Shown here one piece after another: positions 1 to 11,311 of a DNA stretch of 64,000 bases. Below the pieces are notes generated by a model. That model made no database searches, was not told the DNA's origin, and saw only the letters and a list, made by a program, of their open reading frames with translations. The translations under genes were made by a program, and so were the position numbers. Source of the DNA: Exobasidium rhododendri (lineage: Eukaryota > Basidiomycota > Exobasidiomycetes > Exobasidiales > Exobasidiaceae); contig CP110632.1 in assembly GCA_026210745.1 (NCBI GenBank), positions 2,107,001-2,171,000 on the forward strand, in the 5' to 3' direction. Each line of letters begins with the position of its first letter. The first letter of the stretch is position 1.

Positions 1-1113
1 GAGTGAGCCCTCCGAGCCATCACTTTCCACATCACTGCCAAATTTGTGTGTCTCTTCAACCCTCCGACGGATGTCCGACGGCATCTGCCGGGATCCTCTG
101 CTACTGCCCAGGTCACCGCTACGACTTCTCGCCAGAATTGAGCCTGGTGAATGCAGCCGAATGATCTCATCGATGCTCATGACCTTGGAAGGCGTGCTCG
201 AGGAGGAGGATGGAACCTCTTCACGATCTCGTGCGGTCCACTTTCTGCCATCCGCCTCTTTCAACGTACTGGACCATGGCTTTGCGTAAGAATGAAAGCA
301 GTCCTGACTCTTTTTCTTGCTAGGTGTCTTTACGTTTGGCATTGATTGCTGTGCTTTGAGCTGCCTCCTGAACATCGTTGTCGAGGTCGGAGCTGCGTTT
401 ACATCCACACTTGGTCTCTCTTCTCTCTGGCCTTCGTCATGTATGAATTCTTGCACCCAGCCAGACGAGCTAAGACTATCGGACGATACCTGCGAATGGT
501 GTGAAAGCTCTTTCTGTGATGTTCTGCGTGGATAGGCATGTGCTGGATAGCCAGAGAATGACCTCTTCGCCGCTGCAGCCGCCACGCCATACTCCTGCAG
601 GCCTCCTAGATGTACAGTATCGGCAGGTCGGTCGACAATAGGTGAGCGAGAAGACGAAGCCGGTGAGTTCGCGATCGGGACAAAGGCAGGAGGCGCAATC
701 CCGAGTCCTTGGGACGTGCTGACTTCGTTTCTTTGATCGTCCTTGGAGGAGGCGCCTGAAGTGAGAGGTGGAATATGGGACAAGATAGGGTTGTTGTACT
801 CTTTCGACCTTTCTCCGTCCGTTCTTCTCTCAGATACTCGATATACCCTCAGTCCATGAACCTCCTTCTCTTCTGAACTTCTTGCTGGTTCTTGTGCGGT
901 GGTGGCTCCTGCAAGGCTTTCATGGTGATAGGGGAAAGTCGGAGTTAGTTTCGGACTAGGTGTATATGGGCCTTGACCTTTCCGTTCCGGGTATTTGTCA
1001 AAGTATGCCTGTGATCTCGAAGACCTCATTTCACTGCGTTTTGAAGTGTCTGCAAAGTCGATCTGCGTTCCTTGGTGCCGACGGAGATCATGAAGAGAAG
1101 TGCTGGATTCCAT
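1..1113 (-). CDS. Unknown Ser-rich protein, N-terminal part only
   Basis: One minus-strand frame is open from the in-frame stop at 1135-1137 down to base 1, while both other minus frames are full of stops. The first ATG is at 1113. That gives 371 codons, with the C-terminus beyond the left edge. The translation is hydrophilic and rich in Ser, Arg, Pro and Glu, with no signal peptide or membrane segment, so it is probably mostly disordered. The one orderly-looking patch is SIDEIIRLHSPGS, at about residues 315-327. I do not recognise the family. The gene is divergent from CDC27, with a 473-bp gap between start codons. An upstream exon or another start cannot be excluded. Confidence 0.6.
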   Translation of the reverse strand, partial: MESSTSLHDLRRHQGTQIDFADTSKRSEMRSSRSQAYFDKYPERKGQGPYTPSPKLTPTFPYHHESLAGATTAQEPARSSEEKEVHGLRVYRVSERRTDGERSKEYNNPILSHIPPLTSGASSKDDQRNEVSTSQGLGIAPPAFVPIANSPASSSRSPIVDRPADTVHLGGLQEYGVAAAAAKRSFSGYPAHAYPRRTSQKELSHHSQVSSDSLSSSGWVQEFIHDEGQREERPSVDVNAAPTSTTMFRRQLKAQQSMPNVKTPSKKKSQDCFHSYAKPWSSTLKEADGRKWTARDREEVPSSSSSTPSKVMSIDEIIRLHSPGSILARSRSGDLGSSRGSRQMPSDIRRRVEETHKFGSDVESDGSEGSL

Positions 1114-1586
1114 CTTAGATGGAATGATGCCCAGTCAATCTTCCAGAGGAAGCGAGAATCAGCGGTTGGGGGTTGGTCCCTACCACACCTCGTTACCTTT
1201 CAAGCAAAGTGCGAATTCAAGCACCACAAAGCATGCCATGTGATCTTCGCCTCATGAGAGATCGATCATGTAGAATACTTTGCTAAGGGCAAGAAGGAGA
1301 AGTTGGTCGTCGTTAATTCTGAATCCTGAGGATATGCCAAGCCTTGGATCTAGTGAAGCCGAGCATTAGGTACCAGTACAAGGACGGTTGTTCTTTTGCA
1401 GCTCAAATGCATATTGTATGCTTACATCAGCGCGTCGAACGCGTTCAAAGGAATCATCAGTGACGGTCGAAGGCTCTCTGTTTGTTGATCGACATATGTG
1501 GTATTTATTGCTCCTCGTCGTCGCGAACGTTGGCTTCTGATCTCTTTGGATTTTTCCACTCACGTACGCAGTCTGCTTGCTCCGAC
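1114..1586. other. Intergenic, divergent promoter region
   Basis: This gap separates the minus-strand gene at the left edge from CDC27. It has no convincing coding frame. It contains an ACGCGT box at 1439-1444, listed separately. In the CDC27 frame the reading stays open upstream of the chosen ATG, from about 1482, but without any ATG. Confidence 0.5.
1439..1444. promoter_or_regulatory. MCB-like box (ACGCGT) upstream of CDC27
   Basis: The box is the palindromic hexamer ACGCGT inside AACGCGTT, about 143 bp upstream of the CDC27 start codon. In yeasts this is the core site of the G1/S factor MBF (Mbp1-Swi6 type). Its function here is inferred from the motif and from the cell-cycle role of the gene. 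Confidence 0.4.
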
Positions 1587-4500
1587 ATGGCGATCACGAC
1601 AGCTGCAGGGAGGAGTAATGGTGCTGGTGGTGGTGCTGGTGTTGCTACCGCTGAATCCTTCACAAACGGCTCGTCGACGTCTCGTCCTGGTCAGGCTGCC
1701 AGATCGGCTTCCACCACAGCTCGTACAGTGAGCAGACCAGACATTGTTACTCAAGCTCGACCTGCACTTCTGCGAAAGGCTACGCCGTCCACCTCCACAA
1801 TGCGGCCAAAGCTCAACTCACAAAGCAGTAGCTCCTCCAGCATTCCGCAACAAGCACAAGCGTCTTCATCACTACTGTCATCGGTGCCTGGGCCATCTTT
1901 CCCGCCCAGCAGAGCTTTTGATCAGATTCCGGTCGATGACTCTCACGTACATGCTCGTATACTTCAGCTTGCTCGACGCTACATGCGACTCAATGTAGAA
2001 GGTGACGATGTTGCAAGCTGCGATCTTCAAAGTGCAAGCTTATATGCTCGTCTTGCTCTGCAGCTCATTCCCAGCTCTCTTGCAGCTCGACGACTCCTCG
2101 CCATGACTCTCTTGTATGGAGCCCAACCCTTTCTTTTTGGTCCAAGCAGCATTCACTCTACACCTCTCTCTCTCACCCATAGCAACACGACGCCAGACTC
2201 TTCCATGACAATATCTGGCGCTCATGCAGCCATCGAGGTGCTGAAGGACGGAACGGAGGAGGTATTTCTTGACGTAGGGTGTGCGAGGATATATGCAAAG
2301 GCATGCTCTGTCCTGGGAAAGACAAGCGAGGGCAAAGAAGCGATGATGTGGACACTGAATAAATCGGCACTTGAAAAGAAGGGACTGAGCCGCTCCAGTA
2401 GCATTGACGATGACGAAGAAGGAGAAGAAGACGACTGCAAAGAGCCGCTTCCCACGCCTCCTTTGCTCGATTCGAAGAACATCGAGTCGGCTATTGTCCA
2501 GTCTGAGATGGCGAGCATGGCAGCTAGAAAGAACAGATACGACGAAGCAAAGGCAGGATATCTCGCAGCAAAACATCTTGACAGTTGGAGTTGGACAGCC
2601 TGGATCGGACTTTGCGACGTAGGAATTGATGAGAAGATCTCGACGGCATTTACTGTGGGAGTCCACCGGCCAAGTCTCTTCTACTCGAGGCAGCTCGAAA
2701 GTCGGCTTCTCAGTCAAGGTTATGATAAGGAGACTGTAAGGAAGACAATAGAAGAGCTAACATTGAAAGGGGATGAGTACTACATCTCAAGTGAGTCCGT
2801 TGCTGATTCGAGGAAAGCGGGAGCAGGAACAAGTCAACCATTGCAGAAAACAGGCTCAGTAGGCACAATGTCTGCACTGAAACGACCAGCAGGAAGTGCA
2901 GCCATCCCAAGTACTGCAGCTGGAGGTTTTGCTCGTCCAGGAACCAAGCAAGAGGCAGAGTTTGCTGTGACGGTAGGCACCAAGAGAGTTCGAACCACTA
3001 CATCTGGCTCCTCGGGAGGGAATCCAGCGCCCAGAGTAGGGGTTGCACCCGGCGTTACCGGCAAAAGTAAAGTAGCTAATGGTAATGGCATGGCAGATAG
3101 TCACATCAACAAAAGACCTGCTGTGGCCGGCTTGAAGGGGAGAGCTGCGACGGCAGTACAGTCAACGACTGCAAGGAGCAATGGGACATTGGCAGCGGCG
3201 AGAACAAACGAGCAACAAAGGCCTGCTAGCTCAGCAAGTGGAAGTAGTCGAAGTGCAAATGAGAAGTCGAAGATCAGTCCGAGGAGAAGCGCTCGAGTCA
3301 ATGTTGCTGTTGTTGACGAACCAGCAGGACTGGCCCTCGGTGGTCAAAGTCAAAGAGGTGTGGCAGGCAAGGGGAGTGCAATGAATGCTGGCGGAGGTGG
3401 ACAATTGAAGCGTCTTGTGGCACGACCAGGAGCAGTACGAGACGCGGAGAGCGTCCGAAGAGGAGCAGCATCGACATCTAATCCTACAGCAGCCAATCGA
3501 GCTTCGACTGCCGCAGACTCTACTTCAAACAAGATGCTGATAACGATCATGCAGACATCTGCTTTCGAAGCAGCGAGGCAGGCGGCACTGTGGACTGCGG
3601 TGGACAATAAGGTTAGGCAACTACTACAAACACTCGGGCAAGCCTACTACGCAGTCAGGAATTTCCAAAGCAAGTCCGCAATTATTCTTTTGCGGGCCAA
3701 GGGGGAGCTGAGCAACATGGAAAGGTCAGAATTGAAGAGAGAAATGGAAAAGGGTGTTCGATTAGATGACTTTACAGGCCTTGAAGAGTGTCATCGGAAC
3801 TCAGTCGACGTTCAGTGCCTTATCGCCAGAGCACACCATAACCTGTCCCACTTTCATCTAGCCGAGAATCATTTCCTACACGCCCGTCGACTGTCACCTT
3901 CTCTCGATGCTCACATGGACATATTCAGCTTGACTCTCTTTCACCTTCAGAGAGAAGTACAGTTGACCAAGCTAGCTCGAGAGCTGAGTCTCCTAGATCC
4001 GAATAGTTGCATTAGTCACATCGCAAAGGGAAACACGTTTGCGCTTCAGAGGGAACACTCTCTCGCTCTGCAATCCTTTCAGCGTGCTTGTTTGGCAGCC
4101 CCGCAGTGTGCCTATGCTTTTACACTAGCAGGATACGAGGCATTCGAGCTGGGACTCAAGGAGAAAAGTATCAAGTACTTTCGTCAAGCGATCAATGTGG
4201 AAAGACGACACTGGAACGCCTTTGCTGGTCTTGGTCAAGTCTACTTTGAGGGTGAGAGGTTCAACTCGGCGGCTTACTACTACTCGAGAGCCCTCTTCAT
4301 TCACAAATCGAACCCTATCCTATGGGATGTCTATGGTGGAGTGTTGTCTGCGCAAGGGAAATTGCAAGAAGCGGAGGTTGCTTTTGAACGTGCGATTGCA
4401 CTAGAACCGTCCATGGCCATCTCGCACATCAAGTTGGCCGAAGTGCTCCTACTGCAGGGGGAAACAAATGCGAAGAAAAAGGAGAAGGCTCATCTTCATC

Positions 4501-5399
4501 TGTTGAAAGCAGTAAAGTTTGCTCCAGAGGAAGCCCACGTCCATCTTATGCTTGCACACACCTACATGGAGAAGGGCAACGGCTCCTTTGCCAGGATCGA
4601 CCAGGGAGGCAAAGGCAAGGGCGTCAGTAGAGGTGGTGGCAGCGGCAGCAACAGCGTGGGCATCCTGTTGCCTTCTGAATTGCAACATCTCAGCTCGAAC
4701 GGGATCACTGGGCCTAGCAGTACCGCTAGGGCGATTGGAAATTCAAAGATACCGAATGCGTATCAAGCAGAGATTGCAAAGCATCTTTCTGCTGCTATTG
4801 ATCTCGATCCTCGGTACATTCGATATGTCAAAGCGATGGGAGAGGGAGCCAAAGCGGCATTGAGAGGTATTGTAAGTCGATTTCTCATGGATGGGGGCAA
4901 TGCCGGTGTCGATGGAAGTACTTTCCTCATGGATTCCAGTGCGCTCACGGAAGGTCAAACGATGGATTCCATGGTCGATTTGAACGAAGGTGTAGAAGGA
5001 GGAGACGATCAAGTGCTGGAAGATCAAGGGACTCTGACGGAGGAGTTGGACTCGGTAGAGAATAGCAGCGACGGGGGTGAAGAGGAGGGGGAGATCGAGG
5101 AAGAAAATGAAGACGACAACGACGACGACGATGACGAGGGTGAAGTCGATGAAGACGAAGAGTTTCGCATCAGAGCAGAAGAGGAGGCAGAAGAGGAGGC
5201 AGAAGAGGAGGCAGAAGAGGAGCAGGAGCAGGACGAGGGCGAGGGCGAAGACATACCCCTCGATGACAGCGTAGACGTGCAAGGAGCGATGGACGGCTCA
5301 CTGGAAGATCGCATCGCCTTGGAGAATGACGATGAGCTTCAATCTTTCCACTTACACCGACACAATCGAGATGAATCAGACGTGAGCATGAGCTTTTAA
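1587..5399 (+). CDS. CDC27: Anaphase-promoting complex subunit Cdc27/APC3
   Basis: This is a TPR scaffold subunit of the APC/C ubiquitin ligase, which in the known complex binds co-activators such as Cdc20 and Cdh1. The protein is 1,270 aa from the first in-frame ATG (MAITTAAGR); codons upstream are open but lack ATG. An N-terminal TPR block starts near residue 118 (HARILQLARRYMRLN). A basic, low-complexity linker spans about residues 430-690. The main C-terminal TPR array covers about residues 730-960, with motifs such as WNAFAGLGQVYFEGERFNSA and LWDVYGGVLSAQGKLQEAE, and further TPR-like helices lie near 1061-1096. The last 140 residues are extremely acidic and include a 12-bp tandem repeat. 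The coding part is a single exon. The protein is longer than yeast Cdc27 because of the linker and tail. It is convergent with MIC60, 89 bp away. Confidence 0.93.
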   Translation: MAITTAAGRSNGAGGGAGVATAESFTNGSSTSRPGQAARSASTTARTVSRPDIVTQARPALLRKATPSTSTMRPKLNSQSSSSSSIPQQAQASSSLLSSVPGPSFPPSRAFDQIPVDDSHVHARILQLARRYMRLNVEGDDVASCDLQSASLYARLALQLIPSSLAARRLLAMTLLYGAQPFLFGPSSIHSTPLSLTHSNTTPDSSMTISGAHAAIEVLKDGTEEVFLDVGCARIYAKACSVLGKTSEGKEAMMWTLNKSALEKKGLSRSSSIDDDEEGEEDDCKEPLPTPPLLDSKNIESAIVQSEMASMAARKNRYDEAKAGYLAAKHLDSWSWTAWIGLCDVGIDEKISTAFTVGVHRPSLFYSRQLESRLLSQGYDKETVRKTIEELTLKGDEYYISSESVADSRKAGAGTSQPLQKTGSVGTMSALKRPAGSAAIPSTAAGGFARPGTKQEAEFAVTVGTKRVRTTTSGSSGGNPAPRVGVAPGVTGKSKVANGNGMADSHINKRPAVAGLKGRAATAVQSTTARSNGTLAAARTNEQQRPASSASGSSRSANEKSKISPRRSARVNVAVVDEPAGLALGGQSQRGVAGKGSAMNAGGGGQLKRLVARPGAVRDAESVRRGAASTSNPTAANRASTAADSTSNKMLITIMQTSAFEAARQAALWTAVDNKVRQLLQTLGQAYYAVRNFQSKSAIILLRAKGELSNMERSELKREMEKGVRLDDFTGLEECHRNSVDVQCLIARAHHNLSHFHLAENHFLHARRLSPSLDAHMDIFSLTLFHLQREVQLTKLARELSLLDPNSCISHIAKGNTFALQREHSLALQSFQRACLAAPQCAYAFTLAGYEAFELGLKEKSIKYFRQAINVERRHWNAFAGLGQVYFEGERFNSAAYYYSRALFIHKSNPILWDVYGGVLSAQGKLQEAEVAFERAIALEPSMAISHIKLAEVLLLQGETNAKKKEKAHLHLLKAVKFAPEEAHVHLMLAHTYMEKGNGSFARIDQGGKGKGVSRGGGSGSNSVGILLPSELQHLSSNGITGPSSTARAIGNSKIPNAYQAEIAKHLSAAIDLDPRYIRYVKAMGEGAKAALRGIVSRFLMDGGNAGVDGSTFLMDSSALTEGQTMDSMVDLNEGVEGGDDQVLEDQGTLTEELDSVENSSDGGEEEGEIEEENEDDNDDDDDEGEVDEDEEFRIRAEEEAEEEAEEEAEEEQEQDEGEGEDIPLDDSVDVQGAMDGSLEDRIALENDDELQSFHLHRHNRDESDVSMSF
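5175..5222 (+). repeat. 12-bp tandem repeat, four copies (AEEE units)
   Basis: GCAGAAGAGGAG is repeated four times head to tail inside the acidic tail of CDC27. Each unit encodes Ala-Glu-Glu-Glu. The copies are identical, which suggests recent slippage and possible length variation between strains. Confidence 0.9.
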
Positions 5400-5488
5400 T
5401 GTAATAATAATACCATTTCTCGCAATGATATCCTCCACTCGTACCTCTTTTTTTCTTTTTACATGAGTTGCAAGAGTCTGCCTCCTAC

Positions 5489-7550
5489 CTAGGCCGTCTG
5501 CAAGGAAGCAAAGTGCGCTTCCACTTTCGCCACCTGGATGTGTTGCTCCACCTCGAGACGCTTTCGTGCTGCGATCAGCCAGTCCTCCACTAGGATCTTG
5601 GGCCATCCTTTCAGCTGGTTGATTTCTCTGGCAGCTCCGTCTAGATCTCTTCTCTCCAAGTAGAATTGTGACCTCGCCAAGACGGAGGGCACGTCATCAC
5701 CTTCCGGGAACCCGCTCTTTTTGAAGAGCAACGGCGAGATCGTACTGCTCATGATGTGACTTGTGACACCAGATTGTTCAGGAACCAGCGCCACCCGTTG
5801 CACGGCCGGTCGCACCTTTTGTGTGAACCAAGCGTAAAGTGTAGAAAAGCTCTCCACTCCTTCCTCTGGCCTGGAGGACTCGAGATGGGAGATTGTGCGC
5901 GATATGAGTTCATTCGATTCGTTGCTTCCCTTAATCGACTTCTTCACCTTCTCCAGCTCTTTCACAAAGGAGGCTTTTGTTCCAATCGTCGACTTCTCCT
6001 CTAGCGCCACTGTCGACAGCTCTCGAAGAGCTGCTCCAATGGCCACTGCACTGGCATTCTCCTCCAGTGCTTGACTGTTGTCCAAGCTGATCTTCTGCAA
6101 GTCACCCAGATCCTTGGCTAGCTCGTCCAATTTGGCCAATCTTCCTCCTCTCTCTGCCTCGACCCGTGCTTTGATCTCCTTCATCCATCTGCGTTGCATT
6201 TCGATTCCTTGGTTTACGACTTCTTCCTTCAGCCTCTCGTTGATGAGCTCACTCTGTGTCGATAGCTCCTTTTGAAGTTTGGCTTCATATTCGTTAGCTT
6301 CTTGCTTTCTCAACTCGTCCTGTTGTACCTTCCACTTTTCATCCACCTCTCCTACTTGTGCTCTTGCCTTTTCAGCTGCCTTTTTCAGCTCTGCATCGTA
6401 CTTGTTCTTTTGAGATTCGAGGCCCTTGGAAAGCTTTTCCGCTTCCGTCTTTTTGATGTACTCTAGTCGCTCATAAAGCTTGGACAGCTCCTTTTTGGCT
6501 TCATCTAGTACGCCTCTTGCTTGCACTCCACTGTTTGGCGTCTCGCGCAAGAAGTTTGCCAGATCATCGACTGTGCCTGCCAATTGTGCAATCATCGGTT
6601 CACTGCCAGACAAGGAAGACATCGTGGGAGCCAAGCGAGGCAAGTCCGGCAACGAGGGTGGATCCCGCAAACGAGTCAAGGGGTCGTTTGTTTCAGCGTG
6701 AACTCCTCGATCGCGAATGGCAGAGGCAGAGTACCCTTCGGGTGCTTCGTGTTGCAAAGGTAGAGTCTTGCCGTATGGCTTTCCGACTGACACTGGTCTC
6801 AATTCTCGTGCCTTGGTTTTCACTTCTCTTTCAGTCTTTTCATAGGCATTCTTGGCAGTGTCGACGAGCTGTTGCGATTTCGTCTTTACTTCGTCAATGG
6901 CTTGCTTTCCCTTTCCTTTAAGATCAGCGTCATCTACCTCCTTTTCTAGTCTGGACACCACGCTTCTTGCCCTACTTCGTGCTTCCAAAAGCTTTTCCTC
7001 GCCTACCTTTCCAGCTTCCCTCCCAGTCGACTTTACGCTTTCAGCGGCATCCTGTGCCTCACCCATTACCCTGTGAAGTGCACCACTAACATGATGGTAC
7101 CCCGCTGAAGCTGCATTCACTGCCTTCTGTGGTACAGTCCCGACATCTGACGATTTCAAGTCTCGCAGGTATGGATTGCTCTCTGCAATGTCGACAAGGG
7201 CCTCTCCTCCCGGTACCCTTTCCGTGAAGAAGTCGGCGTATCCAGGATTATTCAAGGACGCATATGTCGAGCCTCCATAGAATACGACCGCGCCTAGGGA
7301 AGTGTAAACCAGAAACCTGCGGAATGGAGATCTTCTGGGTGGTGGAGGAGGAGGAAGTAATGGTGTGCCTATGGGTGCGGGAGGAACTGTGGCCAAAGTC
7401 TGTGAAAGGAAACATCAGCGTTGCTTCCATGTGCTTGTTGCAATCTTTCTTCCAAAAAATACTCACTCTGTTTTGCAGTCCTCTTGTGGATCGAAGGGAA
7501 GAACGCACAAGGGCACCGCGCTTAGTGGCAGCCTTGCTAGGGATGATCAT
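5489..7550 (-). CDS. MIC60: MICOS subunit Mic60 / mitofilin
   Basis: This is an inner-membrane protein that shapes cristae junctions as the core of the MICOS complex. There are two exons: 7550-7467 and 7399-5489, with a 67-nt intron (GTGAGT..CAG, phase 0), giving 664 aa. Exon 1 encodes a basic, Ser/Arg-rich 28-residue presequence (MIIPSKAATKRGALVRSSLR) typical of matrix targeting. A Pro-rich stretch and one membrane segment (about residues 57-77, FLVYTSLGAVVFYGG) follow. A long charged coiled coil lies at about 320-480, and the C-terminal mitofilin domain ends in VEAHFASLQTA. The second exon is open from a TTG but needs the first exon for an ATG and targeting. The start codon is 283 bp from that of the divergent amine oxidase. 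Confidence 0.92.
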
Positions 7551-7833
7551 TATCTACCAGCCAAAGAGCAGATCTGAGGGGCGTAGGCGTAAGGGAGAAC
7601 GCAGAAGGGATCAGAGGAATCAGCTCAGGTTGATGCGAGAAGAAACCCTTTTCGACACTGTTGGCACCCTTCTCTCTCTCTGATCGTCTCTCTCCCTTAA
7701 CCCGGTTTCGGCCTGCCAAGCGCGAAATGCCAATACATACACGTGATGAGCTCTGCTGCCTGGACCGTGCATATACGGTAGTTGACCATGTCCTGCCCGT
7801 CAGGCCACTCACAAACCTTCTTCCGCGCTCTGG

Positions 7834-9632
7834 ATGGCGAAAGAGGTGGTCATAGTAGGGGCTGGAATCGCTGGCTTGACAGCAGCAAGACTTTTGACCA
7901 AAGCAGGCGTCAAGGTAACAGTTCTAGAGGGTAGAAGCAGAGCCGGTGGGAGGATTCACACCTGGGATCTGGATCAAAAGTCGACTTTCTCTTCTGCTCG
8001 TCAACGTGGTGGCAATGTGGTTGATCTAGGGGCGAGCTTTGTGCATGGAGTCATCGGCAATCCGTTGACAGCTCTGCAGAAAGAAGTGAGTGCCGAGGCT
8101 GGAAGCGTGTGAATGTCGTACACTCTCCATAGTGACCCCGCCCCCCCCCCCTTTCGTAGGCAAATTTCCATCTTGTCGTTCCAGAGGAGGATTCCAGTCC
8201 AGTCTGGTTAGATCGTGGGGGTGGCAACAAATGGTCAGAAGAGGAAAGCAAAAGGGCCGGCTACTTTGCTCATGCAACTGTGTTTGAGCGCCTTCATGAG
8301 ATAGCGCAATCTTCGGACTACATGCCCAAGGATGATGACACTTTGTGGACTGGCTTGCGAAGCAGTGAACCTGCATTCAGAACGGTCTGGAAGGACGTCA
8401 AGGGAGAAGAGAAGGCCAACATCTTTGCAATGTGAGTCGGTGTTGCTCTTTGTCCTTAGGTTTTGTGCTGAAATACTTTTGCAATCGATGCAATCCCCCG
8501 ACAGACTTAAGATGTGGACTGGGTGGACTGGGGCGATGTATGACCAGACCTCCCTCAAGTGGTGGGGATTCGAGCAGGAATTCATCGGCAAAGACTTGAT
8601 TGTTCAGCCGGGCTACCAGACAATCGTCGAATGGTGTCTCAATGAGATAAAGGCAGGGGGAGGGGATGTCAAATTGGAGGAAACTATCACCAAGGTGGCT
8701 TTGAGCAAAGATAGTGAGTGCGTCCGATGAGGCGTCTAGGTATATGCATCTGCTCATCTCCGACACCGTCACTACTTTTGCAGAGGATGGGATAGAAGTG
8801 ACTTCCGAACGCGGAGCTACATACAGTGGAAGCCATATGATATCTTCTTTGCCGCTGGGTGTGATGAAGCATTGTCCTCCTCTTTTCGAACCTTGCCTCC
8901 CGAAAAGAAAGCTCGCATCGATAGCAAATCTTGGCATGGGACTACTCAACAAGATAGTTCTATCATATGACAAAGCTTGGTGGAAGACTGGTCAGTCAGA
9001 TGCTTCTTGGTTCGTGGTACTACCCAGCACGATTGCCGCCGAGTCTGATGGCTTCGCTTTACCTCAAGAGCGTCTGCCGGAGAGCAAAACAGATGCACAA
9101 TGGCTTCTGCAACACAACGGTCTTTTCTTTCAGGACTATACCACCATTACCGGTAAATTTGCACTAGTCTGCTTCGTCGGTCCACCCACAGCAAACGCGC
9201 AAGAGCTCCTAGAAGATGACTGGATCATAAGCACAGTGCACGAGCGACTGATAGAGAGCTTACTTCCCTCTTCTAAGCGCCAGACAGCTCCCTTCCCAAT
9301 TGCTGGTGTGATCACGCGATGGAATTCCGACCCTTTCAGTCGGGGTAGCTACTCCTACTTTGCATCGTCAAGCGAGACGTCACAAAGCAGTGGACCTGCT
9401 GATATGATGGAACTCGCACGACCCACCTGGAACGGAAGACTGGGCTTTGCAGGAGAGCACACGAGCGCTGACTGGTGAGTTCCACGGCCGCCCCACCAAA
9501 TTCCCCCGCATATATCTTGAGTCATCTGACACCCTCATTTTTAACAGCTTTGCAAGTGTGCACGGCGCCCTGCTGAGCGGCCAAAGAGAAGCTGAGCGAG
9601 TGTTGAATCTGCTCGAGCTGGAGAAGGCGTAG
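7834..9632 (+). CDS. FAD-dependent amine (polyamine) oxidase
   Basis: A flavoprotein oxidase that probably acts on polyamines or another amine. There are five exons: 7834-8085, 8160-8431, 8505-8713, 8784-9474 and 9548-9632, giving 502 aa. All four introns are 70-74 nt with GTGAGT donors. The Rossmann dinucleotide site VIVGAGIAGLTAARLL is at residues 7-22, followed by GGRIHT. The C-terminal flavin-contact motif is GRLGFAGEHTSADWCFASVHGALLSG, of which AGEH..S is diagnostic of the amine-oxidase family. LKMWTGWTGA..LKWWGFE in the middle fits polyamine oxidases. I see no signal peptide and no clear peroxisomal tail (it ends ELEKA). It could instead be an LSD1-like or Fms1-like enzyme; the substrate is not determined by sequence. 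The first intron contains a long C run just before its acceptor. Confidence 0.88.
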
Positions 9633-9814
9633 AGAAAGCGGCTTGTCAATGTAGAGGTACTTACTTCTAGTGAACCATGCAAAGCTTAAATCATAGAATT
9701 CTAAATTACGGGGCCTCGCACGCTCCAGCTCCTTTTGTGTATGAAAAGAACTCTCTCTCCCTCCTCTTTCCCCATCTGCCTTTGATCCTTGCGTCGAGCC
9801 AAAGTCCTAGAGAC

Positions 9815-11130
9815 ATGTCGGATGCTGAGGAGTTTCCACCGGCGAACAAGACTGCGATAGTGTGAGCTCTTCTTTTTCTTTGTTAGAGTAAATGTCCGCC
9901 ATGTACCGACCTTGAGACTTCTCCTTTCAACAGCACCGGAGGCAGTTCTGGAATTGGCAGGGCGACGTGCATTGCATTGGCAGCCAAGAACTGGAATGTG
10001 ACACTGACAGGTCGCAGATCTTCCGAGCTACAAGAGACGGTGCATTTGATGTCGCAAGGAGACGCAACGATGGAAAAGACACTGGTCGTAGCTGGCGACA
10101 TCAATGAGGAGGCATTTGTGGCGAGGTGAGCTGATTACAGTACGTGAGCGAGGGGAGCATTCACTGAGATGCTGTAAAGTGGCCCAGTCTCTTCTCTCAG
10201 ACCATGGAAGCATTTGGTGAGGATATACAGTAAAGTCGTCCACTTTGACACATCTCACTAACCCCCCTTGCTCTTCCCCTCCCCCGCTTGAAGGTCAAAT
10301 CGATGTCGTTTTCTGCAATGCCGGCATCAGTACACCTGCCGTTTCCATCTCTGAAGTGACTCTGCACGACTGGAATGTGAGTGCGGATCTCGAAGGGTGG
10401 AGACTATGCACAGAGCGACGGAGCTAAAGGCTGCCTGATATCCTCGCAGAGAGCACTTTCCACAAATCTGACTGCTTCGTTCTTGTGCTCTCGCGAAGCC
10501 TTCCGATACATGAGCAAGGGGTCGTCTTTAGGGAGAGGTCAGGGTGGTAGAATTGTGTTAAATGGCTCAATCAGCGCTCACGTACCACGACCAAACTCGA
10601 GCCCTTGTGAGATCACGTTCGAGATGGCCTTTGCTCTTCCCACCTCTTATGTTCCCTCTCTACGCAGACACCTCCTCCAAGCATGGCGTCAGTGGACTTG
10701 CGAAGAGTCTGTCACTCGATGGACGAAAGCACGACATTATCGTCAGTCAGATTGATATTGGCAATGCTGCTAGTGTGAGTATCCGTGAGATCATCTGATC
10801 AACTCACTAGACCAGGACACTGTTCAAAAGCTCCTACTTAAAATAAAACCTTCCCTTTCCCCTTGCAGGAGATTACAGGCAGAATGGCACGAGGACCAGG
10901 GGTGGAACAAGCCGATGGCAGTTTCAAGCTGGAGCCGTTGATGGATGTCAAGCATGCTGCAAACGAAGTCGTGCACATAGTTGAGATGCCTCTGTCGGTC
11001 AACGGTGAGTATAGACGATGCAGGAGTGCAGTGTCGTATCATGACAAAGATCTACCCTTCTCCTTCCCCTTCAGTGCAAACGGTGACGATACAAGCAAGC
11101 AAAATGCCAAACTACGTGGGAAGAGGATGA
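9815..11130 (+). CDS. Short-chain dehydrogenase/reductase (SDR)
   Basis: An NAD(P)-dependent oxidoreductase of the classical SDR fold. There are eight exons: 9815-9861, 9934-10125, 10188-10216, 10294-10376, 10450-10606, 10668-10774, 10869-11004 and 11075-11130, giving 268 aa. The cofactor motif is VTGGSSGIG, split by intron 1. The NAG motif is in VVFCNAGIS. The catalytic Ser lies in NGSISA and the catalytic pair in YTSSK; the Tyr codon is itself interrupted by an intron (T|AC). Exon 3 is only 29 nt. The C-terminus [15 protein letters not shown] matches fungal SDRs. It lies 182 bp behind the amine oxidase on the same strand, but fungi rarely use operons, so this need not imply a joint pathway. 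Substrate unknown. Confidence 0.87.
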
Positions 11131-11311
11131 TGAGGAATTACACTGTACATTTTCAAGCTGCTAAAATCGTCGCAGCGTAATGAAGTCTTGGCGCCATTCA
11201 ATGGTGATCATAGGATGACCCTTGGGCTTGTGCTAGCATTGCGATGAGGAGGGCGTCGTCGTCTAAAGAAAGATGAGGCAGACGAGAGGGTGTCGTCTTT
11301 AAAAAAGATGT

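Noticed and set aside
4743-5282. 179-codon minus-strand frame opposite CDC27
   Set aside because: Hydrophobic Leu/Phe/Val runs are simply the complement of the acidic-tail repeats of CDC27.
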